DNA of 64,000 nucleotides from the NCBI RefSeq assembly GCF_022059845.1, contig NZ_CP091853.1:1-64000 (forward strand). The letters run 5' to 3'. The notes under the pieces were generated by a model. It saw only the letters and a list, made by a program, of their open reading frames with translations. It searched no databases and was not told the origin of the DNA. The translations under genes were made by a program, and so were the position numbers. This document shows, one piece after another, positions 17,918 through 25,912 of this stretch; the stretch's first letter is position 1, and the number at the start of each line of letters is the position of its first letter. Source of the stretch: Terrirubrum flagellatum (GTDB lineage Bacteria > Pseudomonadota > Alphaproteobacteria > Rhizobiales > Beijerinckiaceae).

Positions 17918-18973
17918 ATGAATATGGAGTATCGGTTTCTCGACCATCCCGCCGCTGTCGGGCCACGCTATGATGTCGAACTCGTGGCGGTGTCGAAGCG
18001 GTTCGGCGATTCGGTCGCGGTCGACGGGATCTCACTGCGCGTGCCGCACGCCAGCTATTGCTGCCTGCTTGGGCCGAGCGGTTGCGGCAAGACCACGACG
18101 TTGCGGATGATCGCGGGCCACGAAACGGTTTCCGAAGGCGACATCCTGATCGGAGACAGGAACGCCACCGATGCGCCGGCGCTGAAGCGCGGCACATCCA
18201 TGATGTTCCAGAACTATGCGCTGTTCCCCCATCTCAGCGCCGTCGACAACGTCGCCTTCAGCCTGAAGATGCAGGGCATGGGCAAGGAGGAGCGCAGAAA
18301 GAAGGCGCGTGAATATCTCTCGCTCGTGCAGATGGAGAGCTTGACGGAGCGCCTGCCGTCGCAGCTTTCCGGCGGCCAGCAGCAGCGCGTCGCGCTCGCC
18401 CGCTCGCTGATTACGCGGCCGAAGGTGCTTCTGCTCGACGAGCCTCTGTCCGCGCTCGATCCGTTCCTTCGCGTCAAGATGCGGGCCGAATTGAAGCGTC
18501 TGCAGCGCGAGCTTGCGATCACCTTCATTCATGTCACCCATAGCCAGGAAGAGGCGATGGCGCTGTCGGACGTGATCGTCGTCATGGATGGCGGCAAGAT
18601 CATGCAATCGGCCTCGGCGCGCGAGGTGTTCGAGCGGCCGGCGAACCCGTTCGTGGCGCGCTTCATTGGCGGCCATAACGTCGTCGAGACCGAAAGCGGC
18701 GTGATCTCGATCCGGGCCGATCGCTGCCGCATCTTCGGGGCTCCCGGCGATCGGGCGGTCGAGGGGCCGGTGGCCGGCGTCGAATATCAGGGGCCGCTGG
18801 TGCGCGTGAGCGTGGCCCCGGAGGGAAAGGGCGAACTGTCGGCGCTGATTTCCGACAATGTCTATTTCCGGTCGCCCGTCATCCCGGGTGAAATCGTGCG
18901 GCTGAGCTGGTCGCGGGAGGATGAGGTCGATCTCTCGAACGCTTTGCTGCCGCCGGGAGCCGCGGCGGCATGA
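17918..18973 (+). CDS. ABC importer ATPase (PotA-like)
   Basis: 351 residues. Walker A GPSGCGKTT lies near 48-56, Q-loop FQNYALFPHLS, signature [14 protein letters not shown] and Walker B LLLDEPLSALD. A C-terminal TOBE-like regulatory domain follows from about residue 270. It powers the importer encoded just upstream. ATG 17918 is preceded by GGAGG (CTGGAGGTTACC). The next gene has its own dyad-bearing upstream region, so the importer operon probably ends here. Confidence 0.88.
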   Translation: MNMEYRFLDHPAAVGPRYDVELVAVSKRFGDSVAVDGISLRVPHASYCCLLGPSGCGKTTTLRMIAGHETVSEGDILIGDRNATDAPALKRGTSMMFQNYALFPHLSAVDNVAFSLKMQGMGKEERRKKAREYLSLVQMESLTERLPSQLSGGQQQRVALARSLITRPKVLLLDEPLSALDPFLRVKMRAELKRLQRELAITFIHVTHSQEEAMALSDVIVVMDGGKIMQSASAREVFERPANPFVARFIGGHNVVETESGVISIRADRCRIFGAPGDRAVEGPVAGVEYQGPLVRVSVAPEGKGELSALISDNVYFRSPVIPGEIVRLSWSREDEVDLSNALLPPGAAAA

Positions 18974-19002
18974 CCTCCAGCAGGCCGCCCTGGGCGAGGC
19001 GC

Positions 19003-19029
19003 GAATTCTCATGAGCGTGATGAGAAATC
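19003..19029. promoter_or_regulatory. 27-bp dyad, copy 2 (upstream of asparaginase-like gene)
   Basis: GAATTCTCA-N9-TGAGAAATC, arms at 19003-19011 and 19021-19029; 8 of 9 positions are symmetric. It lies 86 bp upstream of the asparaginase-like start and just after the importer ATPase stop. Spacing is identical to the other copies at 14.6, 23.3 and 29.3 kb. Confidence 0.6.
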
Positions 19030-19114
19030 GCTCGGCGCGTATTTCCTGATTCTGCAATAGAGATTTATGAGGCGCGCCGCGCCCGCCGCCGTCTAACTGC
19101 CAGATGAGAATCCC

Positions 19115-20110
19115 ATGAAGTCCAAGGTTGCGTTTATTGGAACCGGCGGAACGATCTCCTCGCTCGGCCGCAATTCTCTCGACATCATGGATTACGGCGC
19201 GAGCAACAATCGCCTCCATGCGGACGAGATTGTCGCACGCGTGCCGGAGGCCGGCGACGTCGCCGAGGTGATCCCGGTCCGCTTCCGCGCGGTGCCCAGC
19301 CCGCAGATCTATTTCCCGGAATGGAAGGAGATCGTCCTCCTCTGCGAGCAGCTTGTCAGGGACCATCCCGGTCTTGCCGGAATCGTCGTCGGTCATGGCA
19401 CGGCGACGCTCGAGGAGACGGCCTACTTCCTGAACCTGACCTTGAAGGCGTCAGTGCCCATGGTGCTGGTCGGCTCGCAGCGCCCGTTGAGTGGTCTCTC
19501 GACCGACGGATCGCTGAACCTCGTCAATGCGATCTGCGTCGCCGCGAGTCCGGCGTCGCGCGGACGCGGCGTGCTCGTGATGCTGAATGACGAGATCCAG
19601 GCCGCGCGGGACGTCACCAAGACATCGACGGCGCGCATGCAGACCTTTCGCACGCCGGATTTCGGCGTGCTCGGACAGGTCGATGGGCAGGAGGTGGTTT
19701 ATTATCGCAAGACCGAGCGGCGCCATAAGCCGGAGACCGAATTCGACATCCGTGCTCTTGAATCGCTGCCTCGCGTCGATGTGGCTTATTCCTACGCTGG
19801 GGTCGACGGCGCCGCGATCCGCGCCTTCATCGCGGCAGGCGCGAAAGGCATCGTCTCGGCCGGTTTTGCGCCCGGCATGGCGGCGCCCGGCGAACTTGAG
19901 GTCCTGAAGGAAGCGGTGGCGCAGGGAATCGTCGTGGTGCAAGCGACGCGCGCCGGCAGCGGCCGCACCTCGCACACGACGAAACAGCGCGAATACGGCT
20001 TCGTGAACAGCGACAATCTCATTCCGCAGAAGGCGCGGCTGCTGCTTGCGCTTGCGTTGACGAAAACGTCCGATCCGGCCGAGATCGCGCGCATTTTCTC
20101 GGAATACTGA
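19115..20110 (+). CDS. Asparaginase/glutaminase-fold amidohydrolase with altered active site
   Basis: 331 residues with the type II asparaginase fold. The N-terminal nucleophile loop is intact (FIGTGGTISS, Thr13), as is the lysine in DVTKT (Lys169). The second catalytic motif, normally HGTDT, reads GHGTATLEET, so Thr96 is kept but the neighbouring Asp is Ala97. The substrate loop usually reading SQDM is SPQI here. In classical asparaginases the Thr-Lys-Asp triad includes that Asp, so L-asparagine is an unlikely substrate. A different amide or ureido acid in the RutA-centred pathway is plausible (inference). No signal peptide is visible. Confidence 0.82.
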   Translation: MKSKVAFIGTGGTISSLGRNSLDIMDYGASNNRLHADEIVARVPEAGDVAEVIPVRFRAVPSPQIYFPEWKEIVLLCEQLVRDHPGLAGIVVGHGTATLEETAYFLNLTLKASVPMVLVGSQRPLSGLSTDGSLNLVNAICVAASPASRGRGVLVMLNDEIQAARDVTKTSTARMQTFRTPDFGVLGQVDGQEVVYYRKTERRHKPETEFDIRALESLPRVDVAYSYAGVDGAAIRAFIAAGAKGIVSAGFAPGMAAPGELEVLKEAVAQGIVVVQATRAGSGRTSHTTKQREYGFVNSDNLIPQKARLLLALALTKTSDPAEIARIFSEY

Positions 20111-20141
20111 TCGCTGTTCGCAAGCGGATTCGAACGCTGCG

Positions 20142-21671
20142 ATGGACGACCGATCTGAACCTGTCGTCGAAGCGGCCCCGACCGACGATGATCTCGTTAG
20201 CGATCTCGAAGCGCGCACGGATGACCTCCCGCATATTCTTGCTGAGTCGGACTGGCGGTCCCCGCTTGCCGAACCCGTCGCCGCATCGGCTGCGCCTGAG
20301 GAGGCCGAGCGCTCGCAGCCTATCCTGATCGCGCTCATCGTCTCCTGCGCCTTCCTCATGCAGGGCATCGACTCGACGATGCTGACCACGGCGATCCCGA
20401 CCATGGCGCGCGAGATGAATGTCAGCCCGCTGGCGTTGCATTTCGCCGTCACCGGCTATCTCGTCAGCCTCGCGGTGTTCATGCCGGTCAGCGGCTGGTT
20501 CGCGGATCGTTTCGGGGCGCGCCGCGTCTTTTGCGGAGCGATCGTCATCTTCACCTTGGGTTCAACGCTGTGCGGCGCGTCGAACAGTCTTCCCATGCTC
20601 GTGGCGGCGCGCATCGTTCAGGGGTTCGGCGGGGCGCTAATGACGCCGGTCGGCCGCCTGATCGTGCTGCGCGCGTTCGGTCCGGGCAAGACGCTCGACG
20701 CGATGACCTATCTCACGCTGCCGACCCTGCTCGGTCCGCTCTGCGGTCCGCTGATGGGGGCCGCCATCGTCACCTACGCGCCGTGGCAATGGATCTTCTA
20801 TGTCAACGTGCCCGTCTGTGCGCTCGCGATCGCGGCGGCGCTCGCCGTCATCGAGAAGAATCCGCCCGGCGCTCCCGATCCGTTCGACTTTAGCGGATTT
20901 CTCATCGTGGGAGCAGGATTTCTCCTCGTGCAGCTCGGCGTGGAGAATCTGGCGCATCCTTTTCTCGCGCAGGTCTGGACGGCGATCGCCATCATGGTCG
21001 CGATCATCATCGCTTTGCTCTACCGGCGTCACGCCGCGCGGCGCGAGGATCCGGCCTTCGATCTCTCGCTGTTTTCAAATGCGAACTACTCGATCGGCGT
21101 CATCGGCGGCGGCATCGGGCGCATCGGGCTCAACTCAGCGTCCTTCCTGCTGCCGCTGATGCTCCAGATCGGCTTTGGCCTCAGCCCGATCGCATCCGGG
21201 CTCTATACGCTGACATCGGCGCTCGGCTCGCTCGGCTCGAAATCGATGCTGCAGGCGATCATCATACGTCTCGGATTCAAGGCGCTGCTCGTCGCTCTTG
21301 TCTGTCTCGGCTCGGCGCTGCTCGCGAGCCTCGCCTTCGTCGACCGCAGCGCGCCGATGGCGCTGCTTGTCGGGCTCGTGGTCCTGCTCAGCATGATCCG
21401 CACCATGCACTTCAATTCGGTCAATACGCTGACCTACAGCGACGTGCCGCCGGAAAAGCTTAGCCGCGCCGTCAGTTCGGCCGGCGTGATCCAGCAACTC
21501 GCCATGGGCTTTGGCGTGTCGGCGGGCTCCGCGACGCTGGCTTTCGTCGCCGCCGACGGCCATCACCTCACCTTGCCAGATTTCTCAGTGGCGTTTCTCG
21601 TTATGGCGATCGTGCCGTTGCTGTCGCTGCCGATCCTGTTCGCGATCCCGAAGCGGACTGAAATCGCGTGA
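20142..21671 (+). CDS. MFS transporter, DHA2 (EmrB/QacA) type
   Basis: 509 residues. An unusual acidic N-terminal tail of about 55 residues precedes about 14 hydrophobic segments. The family motif near residue 125 is GWFADRFGARRVF, and motif C-like sequence follows (TLPTLLGPLCGPLMGA). This branch mostly exports drugs by proton antiport. It lies 31 bp after the asparaginase-like gene, so it is probably co-transcribed and may export a pathway product or act in uptake. Confidence 0.82.
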   Translation: MDDRSEPVVEAAPTDDDLVSDLEARTDDLPHILAESDWRSPLAEPVAASAAPEEAERSQPILIALIVSCAFLMQGIDSTMLTTAIPTMAREMNVSPLALHFAVTGYLVSLAVFMPVSGWFADRFGARRVFCGAIVIFTLGSTLCGASNSLPMLVAARIVQGFGGALMTPVGRLIVLRAFGPGKTLDAMTYLTLPTLLGPLCGPLMGAAIVTYAPWQWIFYVNVPVCALAIAAALAVIEKNPPGAPDPFDFSGFLIVGAGFLLVQLGVENLAHPFLAQVWTAIAIMVAIIIALLYRRHAARREDPAFDLSLFSNANYSIGVIGGGIGRIGLNSASFLLPLMLQIGFGLSPIASGLYTLTSALGSLGSKSMLQAIIIRLGFKALLVALVCLGSALLASLAFVDRSAPMALLVGLVVLLSMIRTMHFNSVNTLTYSDVPPEKLSRAVSSAGVIQQLAMGFGVSAGSATLAFVAADGHHLTLPDFSVAFLVMAIVPLLSLPILFAIPKRTEIA

Positions 21672-21676
21672 CAGAG

Positions 21677-22987
21677 CTAGAAGGGCAGGGAAAGGCGTCC
21701 GAGAACCTTTTCCGCGAAGATGGCGGATGCGAGCACCGTCTGGTCGCCGTTACGCGGCCCGACCAGTTGAAGCCCAAGCGGCAATCCGTTTGAGGACAGG
21801 CCGCAGGGCGTCGTCGCCGCGGGAAAGCCGACAAGGCTCCAGGGCGAAAGCAGCGAGGCGTCTCCGGTCGATTGCAGGCCTTCCGGCGCGGGTCCGGGCG
21901 CGGTCGGCATGATGAGAATGTCGACCTCTTCGAAAAGCATCATCAACTGCTCGGCCAGCATGCGGCGCGCCCGCAGCGCCTGGAGATAATAGCTGGCGGG
22001 CACCAGCGAGAAGGCTTCGACGGAGAGCCGGTGTCGTGCGCTCATCCGGTCGCGATCGGTTGCGAGCCGTGTCGCGTGATAGGTGATCATCTCCGGGTTC
22101 ATGATCAGGCGGTGGATAGCCTGGAACGAACTGAACAGCGGCGGGAGCTTGAGTTCGGTGATAGTAGCGCCCTTCGCCGCGAGCTTGCGCGCGGCGTCCT
22201 CGACCGCCGAGACAGTATCGCTATCGCTTTTCTCCAGGAAATAGCCGCGCAGCAGGCCGAAGCGCCAGCTTCGTTCCGAAGATTGCGGCGCCAAGGACTG
22301 CTTTGCGATGGCGTTGAACATGAGCGGCAGGTCTTCCGCCGCACGCGCGATCACGCCGGGATGATCGAGCGACCAGGACACGGGCAGACAGCCGGAGCGC
22401 GACAGCGCGCCATAACTCGGCTTGAATCCGGCGACGCCGTTATAGGCGGCGGGCCGCAGGTTCGAGCCGCCGGTCTGCGTGCCGATCGTCGCCGGCGCCA
22501 TGCGCGCGCCGACCGCCGCGCCGGAGCCCGAGCTTGATCCGCCGGCGGTGTGCGCGAGATTCCACGGATTTCGCGTCTCGGGTGGAATTCCCATGCCCGC
22601 GAATTCGACCGTCTCGCACTTGCCGATGATGATCGCGCCGGCCGCGCGCAGCGACGCCGCGACGCCTGAGTCGGGATAGCGCGCTGCGGGATCGGTGGTC
22701 TTTGAATTTGCGACGGTTGGCATGCCCTCTACATGGAAGACGTCCTTTACGCCGACCGGCACGCCGTGAAGCGGGCCGCGCAGGCGGCCGGCCCGCGCCT
22801 CGTCGGTCATGGCGGCGGCGGTCTTCGCAGCATTCTCGCGATCGAGCCAGGCCCAGGCGCGCACCTTCGGTTCCAGCTCGTCAATGCGCGCGTAAGCCGC
22901 GGCGACAGCCTCGCTCGCGCTGACTGAACCGCGCGCGATGGCGCCGGCCAGTTCGCAGGCGGTGAGATCGTGCGCCGGCGTATTCAT
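21677..22987 (-). CDS. Amidase-signature hydrolase (AtzE-like)
   Basis: 436 residues from ATG 22987. It has the Ser-cisSer-Lys triad of the amidase signature family: Lys81 (GVPVGVKDVF), the cis-Ser within GGSSSGSGA near 150-153, and nucleophile Ser175 (GTQTGGSNLR). The family ranges from GatA to allophanate and 1-carboxybiuret hydrolases. The open frame continues upstream out of register with the family, so the later ATG is used; it overlaps the small AtzG-like gene by 4 bp. That pairing is as in cyanuric-acid degraders, where AtzE and AtzG form one hydrolase (family knowledge). It converges with the MFS gene with 5 bp between stops. Confidence 0.85.
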   Translation of the reverse strand: MNTPAHDLTACELAGAIARGSVSASEAVAAAYARIDELEPKVRAWAWLDRENAAKTAAAMTDEARAGRLRGPLHGVPVGVKDVFHVEGMPTVANSKTTDPAARYPDSGVAASLRAAGAIIIGKCETVEFAGMGIPPETRNPWNLAHTAGGSSSGSGAAVGARMAPATIGTQTGGSNLRPAAYNGVAGFKPSYGALSRSGCLPVSWSLDHPGVIARAAEDLPLMFNAIAKQSLAPQSSERSWRFGLLRGYFLEKSDSDTVSAVEDAARKLAAKGATITELKLPPLFSSFQAIHRLIMNPEMITYHATRLATDRDRMSARHRLSVEAFSLVPASYYLQALRARRMLAEQLMMLFEEVDILIMPTAPGPAPEGLQSTGDASLLSPWSLVGFPAATTPCGLSSNGLPLGLQLVGPRNGDQTVLASAIFAEKVLGRLSLPF

Positions 22988-23196
22988 GCGAGCGTCCCGT
23001 CGGCGGCGATGTCTTGGCCGAACAGCGGTTCGACATCGTCGGGGATGTTCAGCGCGCTCACTGTCGCCATGGCGTCGGCAATCAGTTTGAGATTGTCGTC
23101 GAGCAGCGCCGCCTCCTGCACGCCCCAGATCGCCGCCGCGTTGAGAGCGAGCAGGCGATAGGCTTCTTCTTGGGAGACAGCGGGTTTCAGGCGCAT
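22984..23196 (-). CDS. AtzG-like small subunit (DUF4089 family)
   Basis: 70-residue all-helical protein starting MRLKPAVSQEEAY, with the family ending ALNIPDDVEPLFGQD. In the known AtzG-AtzE complex the small subunit stabilises the amidase like GatC with GatA. ATG 23196 is preferred; an earlier in-frame ATG at 23265 would run into the dyad at 23263-23289. It overlaps the amidase start by 4 bp. It is divergent from the isochorismatase gene and shares the dyad-bearing promoter region. Confidence 0.75.
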   Translation of the reverse strand: MRLKPAVSQEEAYRLLALNAAAIWGVQEAALLDDNLKLIADAMATVSALNIPDDVEPLFGQDIAADGTLA

Positions 23197-23262
23197 GGCG
23201 GGACCGGCGGCGAGCGATCGACGCGGCATGATGCGCGCGCGCAAGCCGGCGCGCCGAATGAC

Positions 23263-23289
23263 CAATTCTCACGCCGTCGATGAGAAAAC
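23263..23289. promoter_or_regulatory. 27-bp dyad, copy 3 (divergent AtzG-like / isochorismatase promoter)
   Basis: CAATTCTCA-N9-TGAGAAAAC, arms at 23263-23271 and 23281-23289. It is almost exactly centred: 66 bp upstream of the isochorismatase ATG (23355) and 67 bp upstream of the AtzG-like ATG (23196), as expected for one operator serving both directions. Confidence 0.6.
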
Positions 23290-23354
23290 ACGAAGCGTCT
23301 GTCGCGTCCGCTTTCGCTAGCCTCTCCGCGCTCGACACTCGCCGGGAGCGCGCC

Positions 23355-24047
23355 ATGGCCGTTTGGGAACAGTTCCTCACCGAAGATGACAGGAAAGTCC
23401 TGGCCAAGCGCAAGGCGCGGGCGAAGAACGACCTTGGCGCGAAGCCGGCGCTGCTGCTCGTCGACATGCAAATGACGGCCTGCGGCTATGACAAGCCGAT
23501 CTACGAACAGCTTGAGGAATATTCAGGCGCGTGCGGGCCGCACGCATGGAAAGCGATCACCGTGCAGCGGAAGCTGCTCGCTGCAGCGCGGCAGGCGGGC
23601 ATGCCCGTGATCTATTCCAAGCATCTGTTCAAGCCGGAGATGGGGCTCGCGAAGGCCGGCGCCGATAGCAATTTCAGCTCGCTCAACGCCAAGTCGGAGG
23701 TTCCCGCCGAGGTCGCGATGCAGCAGGGCGATATTCTCGTGGAGAAGCAGACGCCGAGCTGCTTCGCCTACACCAACCTGCCGCTGATCCTGAACGAGAA
23801 GGGGATCGACAGCCTTCTCGTCGGCGGCAACAGCACCAGCGGCTGCGTGCGCGCCACCTGCGTCGACGCAGCCGGCTTCGGAATCAAGGTGCAAGTCATC
23901 GAGGAGGCGACCTTCGATCGCATCGAGTTCTCGCACGCGGCAGCCTTGTTCGACATGCAATTCAAATATTGCGACGTGATCTCAGCGGACGAAGCGCTCG
24001 CCGCGATCTCGAAATTCGGCCCGAAGCCTGCGATGGCGGCGGAATAG
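23355..24047 (+). CDS. Isochorismatase-family cysteine amidohydrolase (RutB/carbamoylsarcosinase-like)
   Basis: 230 residues. The catalytic triad is visible: Asp37 (LLLVDMQ), Lys131 (VEKQTPSCF) and Cys164 (TSGCVRATCVD). Relatives hydrolyse ureidoacrylate (RutB), N-carbamoylsarcosine, maleamate or nicotinamide. ATG 23355 has GGGAG upstream; the frame extends to 23280 through the dyad and is not used. It is first of a four-gene run with two deacetylases and a nitrilase (gaps of 3, -1 and 24 bp). If RutA makes a ureidoacrylate-like product, this enzyme is the obvious next step (inference). Confidence 0.84.
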   Translation: MAVWEQFLTEDDRKVLAKRKARAKNDLGAKPALLLVDMQMTACGYDKPIYEQLEEYSGACGPHAWKAITVQRKLLAAARQAGMPVIYSKHLFKPEMGLAKAGADSNFSSLNAKSEVPAEVAMQQGDILVEKQTPSCFAYTNLPLILNEKGIDSLLVGGNSTSGCVRATCVDAAGFGIKVQVIEEATFDRIEFSHAAALFDMQFKYCDVISADEALAAISKFGPKPAMAAE

Positions 24048-24050
24048 GCC

Positions 24051-24971
24051 ATGGTTTCCGATCCCCAGCGCTATCCCTATTCCGCCATCATCGACCGCGC
24101 CCCGCTCAAGCTGCCGAACGATGCGCGCGTGGCGATCTGGGTGGCGCCGAATGTCGAGCACTATGAATACAAGCCTCCGGCCAATCCGCACCGCAATCCC
24201 TGGCCGATGCGGCCGCATCCCGACGTGCCTAACTATTCATGGCGCGACTACGGCAACCGCATGGGCGTGTGGCGGATGTTCGACCTGTTCGACAAGCACG
24301 ATATTCGCGGCACCGTCTCGATTAATGTCGCGGTGTTCGACCATTTCCCCGAGATCGCCGAGGCGATGGTGGCGGGGAACTGGGACTACATGTCCCACGG
24401 GATCTACAACACGCGTTACACCTTCGCGATGGACGAGGCGCTGGAGCGCGCGATGATCGAGGATGTCATCGCCACCGTGAAAAAGCACACGGGCAAGATG
24501 ATTTCCGGCTGGCTCGGCCCGGCCCTGTCGACGACGCTGCGCACGCCCGACCTGCTGGCGGAATATGGCGTGAAATACTGGGTCGACTATTTCCATGACG
24601 ATGAGCCAACCGAGATCAGCGTGAAGTCGGGCCGCATGATCTCGATCCCCTACAGCATCGAAATCAATGACGCGATCGCCTGCCACATGGGCCTCCAGTC
24701 GGGCGAGACCTTTGGTCAGATGATCAAGGACCAGTTCGACGTGCTCTACGCCGAGGGCGAGACCCATCCCAAGGTGATGGCGATCTGTCTGCATCCCTAC
24801 ATCGTCAACACGCCGTCGCGGGAGAAGTATCTCGACGAGGCCTTCGCCTATATCAGGTCGCACGACCGGGTCTGGATCACGACGGGCGAAGAGATCGCCG
24901 ACTATTATTACACGCACTCCTACGGCCGACGCGAGGGCCTCTCCGCGGCGCCGATGCCGATGGTCGCATAA
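24051..24971 (+). CDS. PuuE-like polysaccharide-deacetylase-fold amidohydrolase (1)
   Basis: 306 residues of the NodB/deacetylase fold, in the branch containing PuuE allantoinase and imidase-like enzymes rather than chitin deacetylases. The usual zinc HxxxH motif is absent; the corresponding stretch reads YMSHGIYNTRY. The N-terminal part has VAIWVAPNVEHYEY and the C-terminal part MAICLHPYIV. It probably hydrolyses a cyclic or linear amide of a small N-compound. Its stop overlaps the next gene's ATG by 1 bp (TAATG), so the two are tightly coupled and may form a hetero-oligomer. Confidence 0.8.
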   Translation: MVSDPQRYPYSAIIDRAPLKLPNDARVAIWVAPNVEHYEYKPPANPHRNPWPMRPHPDVPNYSWRDYGNRMGVWRMFDLFDKHDIRGTVSINVAVFDHFPEIAEAMVAGNWDYMSHGIYNTRYTFAMDEALERAMIEDVIATVKKHTGKMISGWLGPALSTTLRTPDLLAEYGVKYWVDYFHDDEPTEISVKSGRMISIPYSIEINDAIACHMGLQSGETFGQMIKDQFDVLYAEGETHPKVMAICLHPYIVNTPSREKYLDEAFAYIRSHDRVWITTGEEIADYYYTHSYGRREGLSAAPMPMVA

Positions 24972-25888
24972 TGGATCTGAGTTACAACGATCGCAACATC
25001 CATGCGACGCGCATGGATCATGATCATTTCGCCTATTCGCCCTTTGTCTCGCGCCCGAAATTCGTGTGGCCGAACGGCGCGAAACTGGCGGTCGTCGTCT
25101 CGATCGCGGTGGAGTTTCAGGACCTGATCGTTCCCGAGGGAACTTGGCGCCCGCCGGGCAGCCCGATCCATCTCGATGTTCGCCATTGGGGCCATCGCGA
25201 CTATGGCGCTCGCGTCGGCGTCTATCGGCTGGCGTCGATTCTTCAGCGGCTCGGCGTCCGCGCCACTGTCCCGATCAGCGACGCCGTGCTGACCCGCTCG
25301 CCGCGCGTGGCGGAATATCTTTCAGGCTTGGGCTGGGAGCTGCTTGGCCATGGCGAGAAGAGCAACCTGTACATCACCTCCGCCATGAACGAGGCCGAGG
25401 AATGGGCGGTGATCAAGGGCTCATATGACGCGATCATGGCGGCTACGGGCGTCGCGCCGCGCGGCTGGATGGCGCCCCTGCAAAGCGAATCCGACCGCAC
25501 GCCTGTGCTCGCAGCGCGCGCAGGCTTTGACTACACGCTCGACTGGTCGAACGACGACCAGCCCTACGAGATGCTTCCGCCAGAAGGCCGACTTCTTGCG
25601 CTTCCGGCGTCGGTCGAAACGAGCGACGCCTTCGTGCTTGATCTCCGCAATCAGTCGACCCTGCAATTCGCCCAGGTGTTGCGCGATCATTTCGACGCGC
25701 TGCTGGCCGAAAGCGCCGCCACTGGCCTCGCCATGACAGTCAACCTGCAGGCGCATCGTTCGGGGCAGCCGTTTCGGTCGAAATATATTGCGGGCTTTCT
25801 CGCTCACGCGAAAGCGCAGGAAGGCGTCTGGTTTGCGACAGGGTCGGAGGTGGCGGACGCTTGGCGCGCAGCAACGGGCAAGGAATGA
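24971..25888 (+). CDS. PuuE-like polysaccharide-deacetylase-fold amidohydrolase (2)
   Basis: 305 residues, a divergent paralogue of the preceding gene. The shared plan is FVWPNGAKLAVVVSIAVEF near 30-50, DYGARVGVYRL near 77, LLGHGEKSN near 125 and MTVNLQAHRS near 255. It keeps the H-G after strand 2 but lacks a zinc HxxxH. The C-terminal His position also differs from partner 1 (LQAH versus LHPY). Two adjacent members suggest either two ring-opening steps or a mixed complex. Confidence 0.8.
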   Translation: MDLSYNDRNIHATRMDHDHFAYSPFVSRPKFVWPNGAKLAVVVSIAVEFQDLIVPEGTWRPPGSPIHLDVRHWGHRDYGARVGVYRLASILQRLGVRATVPISDAVLTRSPRVAEYLSGLGWELLGHGEKSNLYITSAMNEAEEWAVIKGSYDAIMAATGVAPRGWMAPLQSESDRTPVLAARAGFDYTLDWSNDDQPYEMLPPEGRLLALPASVETSDAFVLDLRNQSTLQFAQVLRDHFDALLAESAATGLAMTVNLQAHRSGQPFRSKYIAGFLAHAKAQEGVWFATGSEVADAWRAATGKE

Positions 25889-25912
25889 GGAACAAGGGAT
25901 GAGGGAGACGCC

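Noticed and set aside
15720-21032. Long His/Asp/Arg-rich minus-strand frames opposite the importer and MFS genes
   Set aside because: Composition is that of reverse-strand reading of membrane-protein genes; no family features.
21677-23196. GatA/GatC (tRNA amidotransferase) assignment for the amidase pair
   Set aside because: No GatB is nearby, the small protein has the DUF4089 ending, and the context is catabolic.
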